A DNA stretch of 15,008 nt from DATNNN01 sp035601815 (GTDB lineage: Bacteria; Pseudomonadota; Alphaproteobacteria; Rhizobiales; Xanthobacteraceae), in the NCBI GenBank assembly GCA_035601815.1, contig DATNNN010000190.1:1-15008 (forward strand), written 5' to 3'. Of the stretch, positions 6,690-14,399 are shown piece by piece; position 1 is the stretch's first letter; each line of letters opens with the position of its first letter. A program made the translations under genes and the position numbers. Below the pieces are notes generated by a model that saw only the letters and a program-made list of their open reading frames with translations, made no database searches and was not told where the DNA came from.

Positions 6690-9475
6690 TGCCCGAGCCT
6701 CTCGAGCAGCGCCGGCACGTGCACCTGGTCGGCCTTGTAGTTGCCGGTGAGCACGTACATCACGATGTTGACGCCGACGCGGAACGCGAACTCGCGCTGG
6801 CGCGGCTCGCCGGGGACGAGCGGGAGCAGCGGCTGGCTGTCGCGACCGATGGCCCAGGCGCCGGCGAGGTCGTTCGACGTGATCAGGACCGGCGAGACGC
6901 CGTCGCCGGCGCGCGCCGGGCGGCTTTCCTCGCCGGCTTCGGCGGCAGGCAGCGCCTCGACCCACAGCGTGCCGTTGGTGAAGCGGCCGGGAAAGTCGCG
7001 CAGCAGATAAAACGACTTGGTCAGGACGTGATCGCGCGGCACCGGTTCGAGCTCGGGAATGTCGAGCCCGGCGAGAATTTCGCGCAGCTTGGCGACGGCG
7101 GGGGAGACCTCGTTCGAGCCCGGCACCGTGGTGAAGGCGTCACGGGTATCGAAGACGATGGTGCCGCCGCGCTTCATGTAGGCGTCGATGCGGGCGAGGG
7201 TCGCGGCGTCGGGCTTCGGCGCGCCGGGCACCACCGGCCAGTAGAGCATGGGGAAAAAGGCGAGCTCGTCTCGCGCGATGTCGATGCCGACGGGCTCGGC
7301 GGGCTCGAGCGCGGTGCGTTGCGCCAGGAACATCGACAGGCCCTCGAGGCCGGCGCGGCTCAGGCTGTCGGTCTCTGCGTCGCCGGAGATTACGTAGGCG
7401 AGGCGGGTCTGCAGCGTGGCGCGAAGTTCGAAGGACTCCTGCGCCGACGATGAATCGCCGTGGGCGGCGGCGAGCGCGACGACCAAGGCGGCTGCCGCGC
7501 GGCGCCAATTGAGGCGCGCGAGGCCGCCAGCGAGCACGAACACGATGAGCGCGTCGAGCACGAGCAGCGTCAGCACGCCGATCAGCACCCCGGCGCGCAG
7601 ATCGACGGGCTCCGCCTGCCGGTAGGGCTCGACGCTGGCGTTGAGCGCCGAGAGGTCGAGCGGCGCCACGCGGTCCTTGGGTGCGAGCGTGTTGACCGCG
7701 AGCAGGCCCTCGGGCGGGCCGTAGAAGCCAGGGGGATGATCGGCCGTGGCGCGGCCTGTGTAGTCGGCGGGGATCGGGCGCGCGGTGGGTCCGGGCGCGG
7801 TGAAGGCGCCGTAGCCGTCTAAGAGCCGCGTCGGCGCGATGGTGGGCGCGGGCGCCCTTTCGGCGGCGGTGGCGGGTTCGACGATCGGGCCGCCGCTGGC
7901 GCCGGCGAGCGACACTACACGGCGCAACATGTCGACGAAGGCGCCGGACAGCGGCAGGTCCGACCACGAGGTGTCGGCGGTGACGTGGAACAGCACGACC
8001 AAGCCACGGCCGCGCTTTGCGGCGGTGACGAGCGGCGTGCCGTCGCCGAGCGAAGCCCAGGTGCGCTCGGCGAGGCGGCCGTCGGGCTCGGCCAGCACCT
8101 GGCGGCTGACGGTCACGTCGTTGGGGACAGTGAGATCGTGGAACGGCCCTTCGCGCGAGAAACTCGTGAGCTTCTGCGGCTGCTCCCACGACAGCGAGCC
8201 GCCGAGCACGCGGCCGCCTCGGCGGAGCTGCACTGGAACGAGATCGTCCTGCGCTGTGGCGAGGCGCGGCCCGGCGAAGCGCACTAGCACGCCGCCCTGC
8301 TCCACCCAGGCGACGAGGCGGGCGCGCGCCTCGGCTGCGACGGTGCCGACGTCGGAGAGCACCAGCACCGGCAGGCGCTGCTCGAGGAAACGGTTGACCG
8401 CCTCGCCCGGCGCGGTGCCTTCGGCGAGGCGCACGTCGGCGAAGGGCCCGAGCGCGCGGGTCAGGTAGTAGGTGGCGGCGAGCAACGGCTGGCTCGTGTC
8501 GGCGGTGGCGCCGGAGATGACGCCGACGGTGCGCCGCCGCCAGCGCTTGTCAAGCAACTGCACCGCGCCGGCCGAGCGCTCACCGACGATCTCCAGGCGC
8601 GCGATGTCGTTCCTGATCTCCACAGGCAGATCGAAGCGCGCCTCGGTCTCGCGGGTGCCGGCGTTGAAAGCAAACTCGGCGTCGCCCAGCGCAAGCCCGC
8701 GCAGATCACGGGCGCGCACGAGGCCGCGGGCGGGTGCGGAGTCGTCGGCGCGCAGCACGCTAACGGCAAGGCCGCCTGCCGCGTTGTCGGCGGCGGCGAG
8801 CGCGCGGGCCCCTTCGACGCCGCCGGTGACGACGCTGACGCGGCCGGCGGCGAGGCTCGCCAGCGCTTCGGTGAAACGTGCGCCGTCGCCGAGGTCGGTG
8901 CCGTCAGAAAGCCAGATCAGCGAGGCGTCAGGCGCACCGCGCAGGAGCCGCCCGAGCGGCGCCAGCGTGTCGTTGCGGTCGGGATTGTAGGGCGCAGGCG
9001 CGATCAGGCGCAGCGCCTCGCGCGCCTCGCCCGGACGCAAGAGCGACACGTCCTTGCCTGGATTGCCGGTGGCGATCACCGCGAGCGGCCGGCCCTCGGC
9101 CTCGGCGCGGGCGACGATCGCCTCGGCCGTCGCCATGCGCTCGCGCCAGGTCGCGGCCGCGGCCCAGCCGGAGTCGACGAGCAGCACCACCGGTCCCGTG
9201 GAGCGCGCGCCGGCGGGCGGCGGGTTCCACACCGGGCCCGCGGCGGCGATGATGATGAGTGCCGCGAGCAAGAGGCGCAGCACCGTCAGCCACCACGGCG
9301 TGCGCGCGGGCGTCTCTTCCTTGGGCTCGATCTCCAAGAGAATACGTGTGGGCGGGAAGGCGATGCGTCGCGGCCGCGGCGGCACGAGCCGCAGCAGCCA
9401 CCACAGCAGCGGCAGCGCGGCGAGCGCGATCAGGATCAGCGGCGAGGTGAAGCCGAGCGGCAGGCCGAACATCAT
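6686..9475 (-). CDS. BatA-type membrane protein fused to DUF4159 (MoxR operon, third gene)
   Basis: The 929-residue product begins with a BatA-like N-terminus: a hydrophobic segment at about 8-30, the PPRPRRIAFPPTRILLEI stretch, and a second helix at about 62-81. Residues 95-225 look like a VWA domain with a degraded metal site (D101-S-G-W-A instead of DxSxS), although the later IWLSDG remains. Residues 315-525 resemble a glutamine-amidotransferase-like fold (VLVLSDVGTV, VEQGGVLVRFAG). A helix at about 628-650 and a second hydrophobic stretch ending in AHGDSSSAQE, which looks like a signal peptide, lead into the C-terminal DUF4159 domain (about 685-915, with RLAYVISGD, FPMLYWPV, KRGGTIVFDTRD). 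No cysteine is present. The protein probably sits in the inner membrane with large periplasmic parts. It overlaps both neighbours by four bases (ATGA); a start at the next ATG, 9472, is equally possible. Confidence 0.9.
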   Translation of the reverse strand: MMFGLPLGFTSPLILIALAALPLLWWLLRLVPPRPRRIAFPPTRILLEIEPKEETPARTPWWLTVLRLLLAALIIIAAAGPVWNPPPAGARSTGPVVLLVDSGWAAAATWRERMATAEAIVARAEAEGRPLAVIATGNPGKDVSLLRPGEAREALRLIAPAPYNPDRNDTLAPLGRLLRGAPDASLIWLSDGTDLGDGARFTEALASLAAGRVSVVTGGVEGARALAAADNAAGGLAVSVLRADDSAPARGLVRARDLRGLALGDAEFAFNAGTRETEARFDLPVEIRNDIARLEIVGERSAGAVQLLDKRWRRRTVGVISGATADTSQPLLAATYYLTRALGPFADVRLAEGTAPGEAVNRFLEQRLPVLVLSDVGTVAAEARARLVAWVEQGGVLVRFAGPRLATAQDDLVPVQLRRGGRVLGGSLSWEQPQKLTSFSREGPFHDLTVPNDVTVSRQVLAEPDGRLAERTWASLGDGTPLVTAAKRGRGLVVLFHVTADTSWSDLPLSGAFVDMLRRVVSLAGASGGPIVEPATAAERAPAPTIAPTRLLDGYGAFTAPGPTARPIPADYTGRATADHPPGFYGPPEGLLAVNTLAPKDRVAPLDLSALNASVEPYRQAEPVDLRAGVLIGVLTLLVLDALIVFVLAGGLARLNWRRAAAALVVALAAAHGDSSSAQESFELRATLQTRLAYVISGDAETDSLSRAGLEGLSMFLAQRTALEPAEPVGIDIARDELAFFPMLYWPVVPGAPKPDAATLARIDAYMKRGGTIVFDTRDAFTTVPGSNEVSPAVAKLREILAGLDIPELEPVPRDHVLTKSFYLLRDFPGRFTNGTLWVEALPAAEAGEESRPARAGDGVSPVLITSNDLAGAWAIGRDSQPLLPLVPGEPRQREFAFRVGVNIVMYVLTGNYKADQVHVPALLERLGQ

Positions 9476-10416
9476 GCAGCCTCCGCCGGCTGCGAACGGC
9501 TCGGGCGGCGCCGGGCAATGGCGTCGCGGGTCTCACCCATGCGGGCGTGGAGCGCGAGCAGGATGTCGCTCGCCGGCCGGTCGGTGCGGTGGACGATGAA
9601 GCTCCAGCCGCGGCGGGCACATTCGGCGCGGATGGCGTCGCGGTGGAGCGCGACACGGCGCACGAAATCGGCGCGCCAGGCCTCGGCGCGGCCGACGGTG
9701 ATCTGGCCCAGGCCCTCGGGTTCGCGGAACTCGATGCGGCCGCTGTAGGGGAAGGTCTCCTCGGCGGGATCGACGATCTGTACCACGTGGCCGCCGGCGC
9801 CGTGCGCGGCGAGCGCGGCGATGGTTGCGACGACCTCGGCGGTGGGACTCCAGAAGTCGCCGAGTAGCACCGCCTCCTCGCGCGGACCGGGGGTGAAGGC
9901 GGGGGGCAGGCTCGACGGCGCGCCGGCGGCGTGCACCAGGGCTTGCGCCATACGGCTGATGACGGCGCGGCTCGCGGTCGGCCGCATGATCTCGGGGATA
10001 CCGACGCGCTCGCCGCCGCGCACGAGCAATTCGCCGAGCGCGAAGGCCAGCACCAGGGCGCGATCGAGCTTCGGCCTGTCGGCAAGCTTGGAGGCGAACA
10101 GCATGGAGGCGGAGCGGTCGGGCCAGACCCACACCGTGTGCGCCGCTTCCCATTCGCGCTCGCGCACATAGAGATGGTCGTCACGCGCCGAGCGGCGCCA
10201 GTCGACGCGGTTCGCCGGCTCGCCGTCCATGAAGCGCCGGTATTGCCAGAAATTCTCGCCAGGGCCGGCGCGGCGGCGGCCGTGCAGGCCGTGGAACACG
10301 GAAGCGGCGGCGCGGCGCGCCTCGAGCACGAGCCGGGGCATCGCGGCGACGAGGTGCATCGCCGCAGCGGCGGCGCTGGTCACCGTCTCCGTGCGTGCCG
10401 GCGCCTGTTCGTTCAT
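9472..10416 (-). CDS. DUF58 domain-containing protein (MoxR operon, second gene)
   Basis: The 314-residue soluble protein carries the DUF58 signature FWQYRRFMDGEPANRVDWRRSAR (quoted in part: FMDGEPANRVDWRR at 62-75). This is followed by a VWA-like beta-strand and metal site, VWPDRSASM (Asp100, Ser102, Ser104, DxSxS form). DUF58 proteins are VWA relatives encoded beside MoxR ATPases, and are thought to be the ATPase's partner or adaptor. It lacks the membrane helices that some DUF58 proteins have, so it is probably cytoplasmic. The ATG at 10416-10414 overlaps the MoxR stop by four bases (ATGA), pointing to coupled translation and a fixed ratio of the two. Length is normal for the shorter DUF58 branch. 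Confidence 0.93.
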   Translation of the reverse strand: MNEQAPARTETVTSAAAAAMHLVAAMPRLVLEARRAAASVFHGLHGRRRAGPGENFWQYRRFMDGEPANRVDWRRSARDDHLYVREREWEAAHTVWVWPDRSASMLFASKLADRPKLDRALVLAFALGELLVRGGERVGIPEIMRPTASRAVISRMAQALVHAAGAPSSLPPAFTPGPREEAVLLGDFWSPTAEVVATIAALAAHGAGGHVVQIVDPAEETFPYSGRIEFREPEGLGQITVGRAEAWRADFVRRVALHRDAIRAECARRGWSFIVHRTDRPASDILLALHARMGETRDAIARRRPSRSQPAEAA

Positions 10417-11423
10417 GCGATGGTGGTCTTCAGCCGCTTGATCACGCCCTCGACCGTCTCGCCGTCAGCGCGCGCCGCGAAGGAGAGCGCCATGCGGTGT
10501 TTGAGCACGGGCTCGGCGAGCGCCAGCACGTCGTCGACCGAAGGCGCGAGCCTCCCGTCGAGCAGCGCGCGGGCGCGCACGGCGAGCATGAGCGCCTGGC
10601 TCGCGCGCGGGCTCGGGCCCCAGGCGATGAGCTTGGCGTCATCGCTGCCTTCCGGATCGGGTCGCGCGGCGCGCACGAGGTTGAGGATCGCCTCCACCAC
10701 GGACTCGCCGACCGGGATGCGGCGCACGAGGCGCTGGGCGGCCATCAGCTCGTCGGCGGTCATGGCCGCGCGCGGCTTCGATTCCTCGACGCCGGTGGTG
10801 TCGAACAGCACACGGCGCTCGGCGTCGCGATCGGGATAGGTGACGTCGATCTGCATGAGGAAGCGGTCGAGCTGTGCTTCGGGCAGCGGATAGGTGCCTT
10901 CCTGCTCGAGCGGGTTTTGCGTGGCGAGCACATGGAAGGGCTTGGGCAGATCGTGGCGCGTGCCGGCGATGGTGACGTGATATTCCTGCATGGACTGGAG
11001 CAGCGCCGACTGGGTGCGCGGGCTCGCGCGATTGATCTCATCGGCGAGCAGGAGCTGGGCGAACACCGGTCCATGGATGAAGCGGAAGCTGCGCTTGCCG
11101 GCGGCGGATTCCTCCAGCACCTCGGCGCCGAGGATGTCGGACGGCATGAGGTCCGGCGTGAATTGGACGCGGCGCCCCTCGAGGCCGAGCACGGTGCCCA
11201 TGGTGTCGACGAGCTTGGTCTTGGCGAGGCCCGGCACGCCGACGAGAAGCGCGTGGCCGCCGGCGAGCACGGTGATCAGCGCCCGGTCGACCACCTCGTC
11301 CTGCCCGAAGATCACGACGCCGATGGCGGCGCGGGCGGCGCGCACGCTCGCGGCCGTGTTCTCGGCGGCGCGCACGATGGCGTGATCGAGGCTCTCGGAG
11401 CCTTCGGATTTCACCGCCGTCAT
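10413..11423 (-). CDS. MoxR family AAA+ ATPase (first gene of operon)
   Basis: The 336-residue cytoplasmic protein is a MoxR-type AAA+ ATPase. The Walker A site is GVPGLAKT (62-69, glycine-rich with the family's Lys-Thr), Walker B is LLLADE (124-129) followed by INRASPRTQSALLQSMQE, and the sensor region is ATQNPLEQEGTYPLPEAQLDRF (quoted as ATQNP, then QEGTYPLPEAQLDRF). The C-terminal lid contains WGPSPRASQAL. MoxR ATPases use ATP hydrolysis to remodel proteins or insert metals, with VWA-domain partners; three such candidates follow in this operon. A GGAGAA ribosome-binding site lies about five bases before the ATG at 11423. It diverges from the DUF1285 gene, so control is likely in the 205-base gap at 11424-11628. 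Confidence 0.96.
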   Translation of the reverse strand: MTAVKSEGSESLDHAIVRAAENTAASVRAARAAIGVVIFGQDEVVDRALITVLAGGHALLVGVPGLAKTKLVDTMGTVLGLEGRRVQFTPDLMPSDILGAEVLEESAAGKRSFRFIHGPVFAQLLLADEINRASPRTQSALLQSMQEYHVTIAGTRHDLPKPFHVLATQNPLEQEGTYPLPEAQLDRFLMQIDVTYPDRDAERRVLFDTTGVEESKPRAAMTADELMAAQRLVRRIPVGESVVEAILNLVRAARPDPEGSDDAKLIAWGPSPRASQALMLAVRARALLDGRLAPSVDDVLALAEPVLKHRMALSFAARADGETVEGVIKRLKTTIA

Positions 11424-11475
11424 CTGCTTCTCCGTTGGTTGAAGGGGCCGCTAGCCCGCCGAATCAACTCTCCGC

Positions 11476-11500
11476 GTCATGTTGTCATGCAAAAGTCATG
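11476..11500. repeat. three GTCATG repeats upstream of the MoxR operon
   Basis: GTCATG occurs at 11476, 11484 and 11495, that is, three direct copies in 25 bases, 53 to 77 bases upstream of the MoxR start codon and within the shared divergent region. The last two are part of TGTCATGC and AGTCATGC. Close spacing of short repeats is a typical layout for a regulator binding site. It could also be chance. Confidence 0.35.
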
Positions 11501-11587
11501 CGCGCGGAAGCCGGAGCGCACGAAAGCGCCTGAAACCGTCGCAATCAAGGCAAGCCTGCGGCCGCATCGGACTTAAGCTATTCTCGC

Positions 11588-11611
11588 CACGCGCTTATTC
11601 AAGAACGCGTG
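11588..11611. promoter_or_regulatory. inverted repeat ahead of the DUF1285 gene
   Basis: CACGCG (11588-11593) and CGCGTG (11606-11611) are exact reverse complements; inside them CTT and AAG can also pair, leaving an ATTC loop and a two-base AA bulge. The repeat ends 17 bases before the DUF1285 start codon, just before its GGGAG ribosome-binding site. It may be an operator or a leader hairpin of the plus-strand operon. No confident -35/-10 pair was found around it. Confidence 0.4.
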
Positions 11612-11628
11612 ACCTCGGGAGACTGCGA

Positions 11629-12189
11629 ATGGCGCAAGCGCCCGGCCTGGAACGGCTTGCCGCCGCCGTGGGCCGCGACCGCAGGCCGCCGGTCGATCAG
11701 TGGAATCCGCCGTTCTGTGGCGACCTCGACATGCGCATCGCCGTCGACGGGACCTGGTTCTACCTCGGCACGCCCATCGGCCGGCCGGCGCTCACACGCC
11801 TGTTTGCCTCGATCCTTAAGCGCGAGGGCGACAAATACTTCCTGGTGACGCCGGTGGAAAAAGTCGGCATCCGCGTCGACGACGCGCCGTTTCTCGCGGT
11901 CGAAATGGAGCGTGATGGCGACGGCCTTGTCTTCCGCACCAACGTCGATGACGTGATGCGCTGCGACGCCGAGCACGCGCTGCGCTTCGAGCCGGAAGAA
12001 GGCACCGGCGGCATCCGGCCCTATCTGCACGTGCGGCGGAATCTGTGGGCGCGGGTCACCCGCGCGCTCTATCTCGACCTCGTGGAGATCGGCGAACAGC
12101 GCGAGGTCGATGGCCGGCGGATGTTCGGGGTCGCCTCGGCCGGCACGTTCTTCCCGATCGCGCCGGCGGAAGCCCTGGCGGAGGGTTGA
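11629..12189 (+). CDS. DUF1285 domain-containing protein
   Basis: The 186-residue protein is a recognisable DUF1285 member: NPPFCGDLDMRIAVDGTWFY, then the TPIGRPALTRLFASILKREGDKYFLVTPVEKVGIRVDDAPF stretch (given here in part: RLFASILKRE and YFLVTPVEK) and a C-terminal basic/aromatic half with HVRRNLWARVTRALYLDLVE. DUF1285 proteins are small, soluble and of unknown function; a nucleotide- or RNA-related role has only been guessed from gene neighbourhood. The ATG at 11629 is preceded by GGGAG seven bases ahead, and the longer frame to 11479 covers the intergenic region. It heads an operon with the Nudix hydrolase, whose start overlaps its stop by one base (TGATG). Confidence 0.9.
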   Translation: MAQAPGLERLAAAVGRDRRPPVDQWNPPFCGDLDMRIAVDGTWFYLGTPIGRPALTRLFASILKREGDKYFLVTPVEKVGIRVDDAPFLAVEMERDGDGLVFRTNVDDVMRCDAEHALRFEPEEGTGGIRPYLHVRRNLWARVTRALYLDLVEIGEQREVDGRRMFGVASAGTFFPIAPAEALAEG

Positions 12190-12854
12190 TGCGCGCCAAC
12201 GAAATCCCCGCAGGCTTGTCGGCGGCGACGCGCGACTTCGTCGAGCGGGCGCGCGACAAGTTGATGGCGACGGCGCCCGACGACTTGTTCGCGCCGATCA
12301 ACGCCGAGCTCGGCGGCGACCATGAGCTGGCGCCGGATCTCCTGGCGCTGCTCGTCAATCGACCGGTGCGGCCAGCGGCCGTGCTCGTGCCGGTGGTGGC
12401 GCGCGAGATGCCGACGCTCTTATTGACGCTGCGCGCCTCGGCGCTGCCGACGCACGCCGGACAGATCGCCTTCCCCGGCGGCAAGATCGACGAGGGCGAC
12501 CGCGACCCGCTCGCCGCCGCGCTGCGCGAGGCGGAAGAGGAAATCGGCCTCGACGCGCGGTTCGCCCTGCCGCTCGGCTATCTCGACCCCTACCTCTCCG
12601 GTACCGGCTTCCGCATCGTGCCGGCAGTGGCGCTGGTGACGCCCGACTACAAGCTCGCCCTCAACCGCCGCGAGGTGGAGGACGCCTTCGAGGTACCGCT
12701 GGACTTCCTCATGGAGCCCGCCAACCATGCCCGCCATTCGCGCGAGTGGCAGGGGATCACGCGCAGCTACTATGCGATGCCCTACGGAGAGCGCTACATC
12801 TGGGGCGCCACCGCGGGAATCATCCGGCGCCTATACGAGCGGCTCTATCCATGA
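12189..12854 (+). CDS. CoA diphosphatase, Nudix hydrolase (NudL-like)
   Basis: The 221-residue protein is a CoA-type Nudix hydrolase, which cleaves coenzyme A or its derivatives to phosphopantetheine and 3',5'-ADP in the cytoplasm. The Nudix helix reads REAEEEIGL after GGKIDEG, giving the metal-binding REUXEE core, and the CoA-specific UPF0035 signature upstream is visible as LLTLRASALPTHAGQIAFPGG. The conserved C-terminal YIWGATAGI is also present. The position that is usually Glu ahead of the helix (x7 before RE) is not conserved here, as is normal in this subfamily. The ATG at 12189 overlaps the DUF1285 stop by one base, and its own stop overlaps the DUF6111 start by four bases (ATGA), so translation is probably coupled in both directions. 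Confidence 0.93.
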   Translation: MRANEIPAGLSAATRDFVERARDKLMATAPDDLFAPINAELGGDHELAPDLLALLVNRPVRPAAVLVPVVAREMPTLLLTLRASALPTHAGQIAFPGGKIDEGDRDPLAAALREAEEEIGLDARFALPLGYLDPYLSGTGFRIVPAVALVTPDYKLALNRREVEDAFEVPLDFLMEPANHARHSREWQGITRSYYAMPYGERYIWGATAGIIRRLYERLYP

Positions 12855-13114
12855 CCCGGCCCTTCTTTATCGAGCTGATGCTGTTCATCGCGCCGTTCGT
12901 GATCTACGCGATCGTGCTCACGGTCACGCGGCGCGACGCGCGCGACCGCCAGCACTGGCGCTTCCCGACCTTGATCCTGCTCGCCGTGTTCGGGCTCGTG
13001 CTGGTCGCGGCTGGCCTCGTCGCGTTCGCCCATTTCGGCGGCGCGCCGCCGAGCGGCCAGTACGTCCCGGCCCACGTGGAAAAGGGCAAGCTGGTCCCGG
13101 GCCAGATCAAATGA
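12851..13114 (+). CDS. DUF6111 family small membrane protein
   Basis: The 87-residue product has two membrane helices (about 7-27 and 38-61) joined by a basic loop (RRDARDRQHW) and ends in a polar segment with a PSGQYVPAHVEKGKLVPGQ stretch. It fits the DUF6111 family, found as a small inner-membrane protein next to the CCA-adding enzyme in Alphaproteobacteria. Its function is unknown. Both borders are four-base ATGA overlaps, with the Nudix stop in front and the CCA-enzyme start behind. This strongly supports it as a real gene even though it is short. Confidence 0.88.
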   Translation: MTRPFFIELMLFIAPFVIYAIVLTVTRRDARDRQHWRFPTLILLAVFGLVLVAAGLVAFAHFGGAPPSGQYVPAHVEKGKLVPGQIK

Positions 13115-14361
13115 GCAGCGAAGGCGGGTTCACGCTCGCGCCCGCGGACGTGCCCTGGCTCGACGACGGTCCGGCGGCGAAGCTCCTCGCCGTGCTCGAC
13201 GCCGGCGGCGAGGAAGCCCGCGCCGTGGGCGGCGCGGTGCGCAACACGCTGATGCAGCTCCCGCCCGGCGACGTGGATATCGCGACCACCGCGCTGCCGG
13301 AGGAAGTCCTGCGCCGGGCGAGGGCCGCGGGCTTCCATCCGGTGCCCACCGGGATCGAGCACGGCACCGTCACGGTGGTCGTCGCCGGCACGCCGTTCGA
13401 GGTGACGACGCTCCGGCAGGACATCGAAACCGATGGCCGCCACGCCGCGGTGCGCTTCGGCCGCGACTGGCAGGCGGACGCCGAGCGGCGCGACTTCACC
13501 ATGAACGCGCTGTTCCTGACGCGCGAGCGCCGCGTCATCGATTTCGTCGGCGGCGTCGCCGACATCGAGGCGCGGCGGGTGCGCTTCATCGGCGACCCCG
13601 ACACGCGCATCCGCGAGGATTATCTGCGCATCCTGCGCTTCTTCCGCTTCTTCGCTGCCCACGGCGAGGGCGTGCCGGAGGGGGCAAGTCTTGCGGCCTG
13701 CATCCGCAATCGTGGCGGCCTCGCCCAGCTCTCGCGCGAGCGGGTGCGGGTCGAGACGATGAAGCTCCTGCCGGGCAAGCGCGCGGCCGAGGCCGCGACC
13801 GCCATGGCCGAGAGCGGCATCCTCGACCGGGTGCTCGCCGGCGTCGCCGATCTGCCGGCGCTCACGCGCATGGCCGCGATCGAGACGGCGATGCAGCTCG
13901 AGCCCGACGCCGTGCGAAGGCTCGCGGCGCTCGCCGTGCGCGTGGTCGAGGACGCCGAGCGGCTGCGCGAGCGCCTGCGGCTTTCCAACGACGAGTACCG
14001 CCGCCTCGTCGCCGTGGGGGACGGCTGGTGGCGGGTGCTGCCGTCGGCGGACGACGCGGCGGCGCGCACGCTGCTCTACCGCCTCGGCGCCGACGCCTAC
14101 CGCGACCGCGCCCTTGTGGCCTTCGCGCGCGCCCGCATGCCGGAGCCCGCCGCCTGGGCGGCGCTGCTCTCGCTGCCGGAGCGTTGGACGCCGCCGAAGT
14201 TTCCACTCTCGGGCAAGGATTTCCTCGCGCGCGGATTGGCGAAGGGACCGGCGCTCGGCGCGGCGCTCAGGCGCGCCGAGAAGGCATGGATCGCCGCCGG
14301 GTTTCCTACCGAGCCCGAACGGGCCGCGGCCATCGCCGACGAAGTCGTGAAGGTCCCGTGA
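13111..14361 (+). CDS. cca: CCA tRNA nucleotidyltransferase (class II)
   Basis: The 416-residue protein adds or repairs the 3'-terminal CCA of tRNA using CTP and ATP without a template. The catalytic nucleotidyltransferase head shows GGAVRN (40-45), the metal-binding DVD (Asp54 and Asp56) and RRDFTMNAL (from 126), followed by the GGVADIEARRVRFIGDPDTRIREDYLR neck (given in part: GGVADIEARR and FIGDP-DTRIREDYLR). The C-terminal body is helical and has no HD domain, as in the shorter alphaproteobacterial form. The ATG at 13111 overlaps the DUF6111 stop by four bases. A frame open to 12727 on the same strand is out of register with the upstream genes and is not used. The enzyme probably shares the transcript of the DUF1285 operon. 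Confidence 0.97.
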   Translation: MSSEGGFTLAPADVPWLDDGPAAKLLAVLDAGGEEARAVGGAVRNTLMQLPPGDVDIATTALPEEVLRRARAAGFHPVPTGIEHGTVTVVVAGTPFEVTTLRQDIETDGRHAAVRFGRDWQADAERRDFTMNALFLTRERRVIDFVGGVADIEARRVRFIGDPDTRIREDYLRILRFFRFFAAHGEGVPEGASLAACIRNRGGLAQLSRERVRVETMKLLPGKRAAEAATAMAESGILDRVLAGVADLPALTRMAAIETAMQLEPDAVRRLAALAVRVVEDAERLRERLRLSNDEYRRLVAVGDGWWRVLPSADDAAARTLLYRLGADAYRDRALVAFARARMPEPAAWAALLSLPERWTPPKFPLSGKDFLARGLAKGPALGAALRRAEKAWIAAGFPTEPERAAAIADEVVKVP

Positions 14362-14399
14362 GGCGGAGGTCGTGCTAGCTTTGGCCCGGGAGAAGCTTC

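Noticed and set aside
6690..6965. N-terminal extension of the fourth MoxR-operon gene to 6965
   Set aside because: It would overlap the upstream DUF4159 coding sequence by about 280 bases; the ATGA overlap at 6686-6689 is the normal operon junction.
11556..11584. Possible sigma70 promoter with TATTCT as -10 ahead of the DUF1285 gene
   Set aside because: No acceptable -35 hexamer is found at the right distance.
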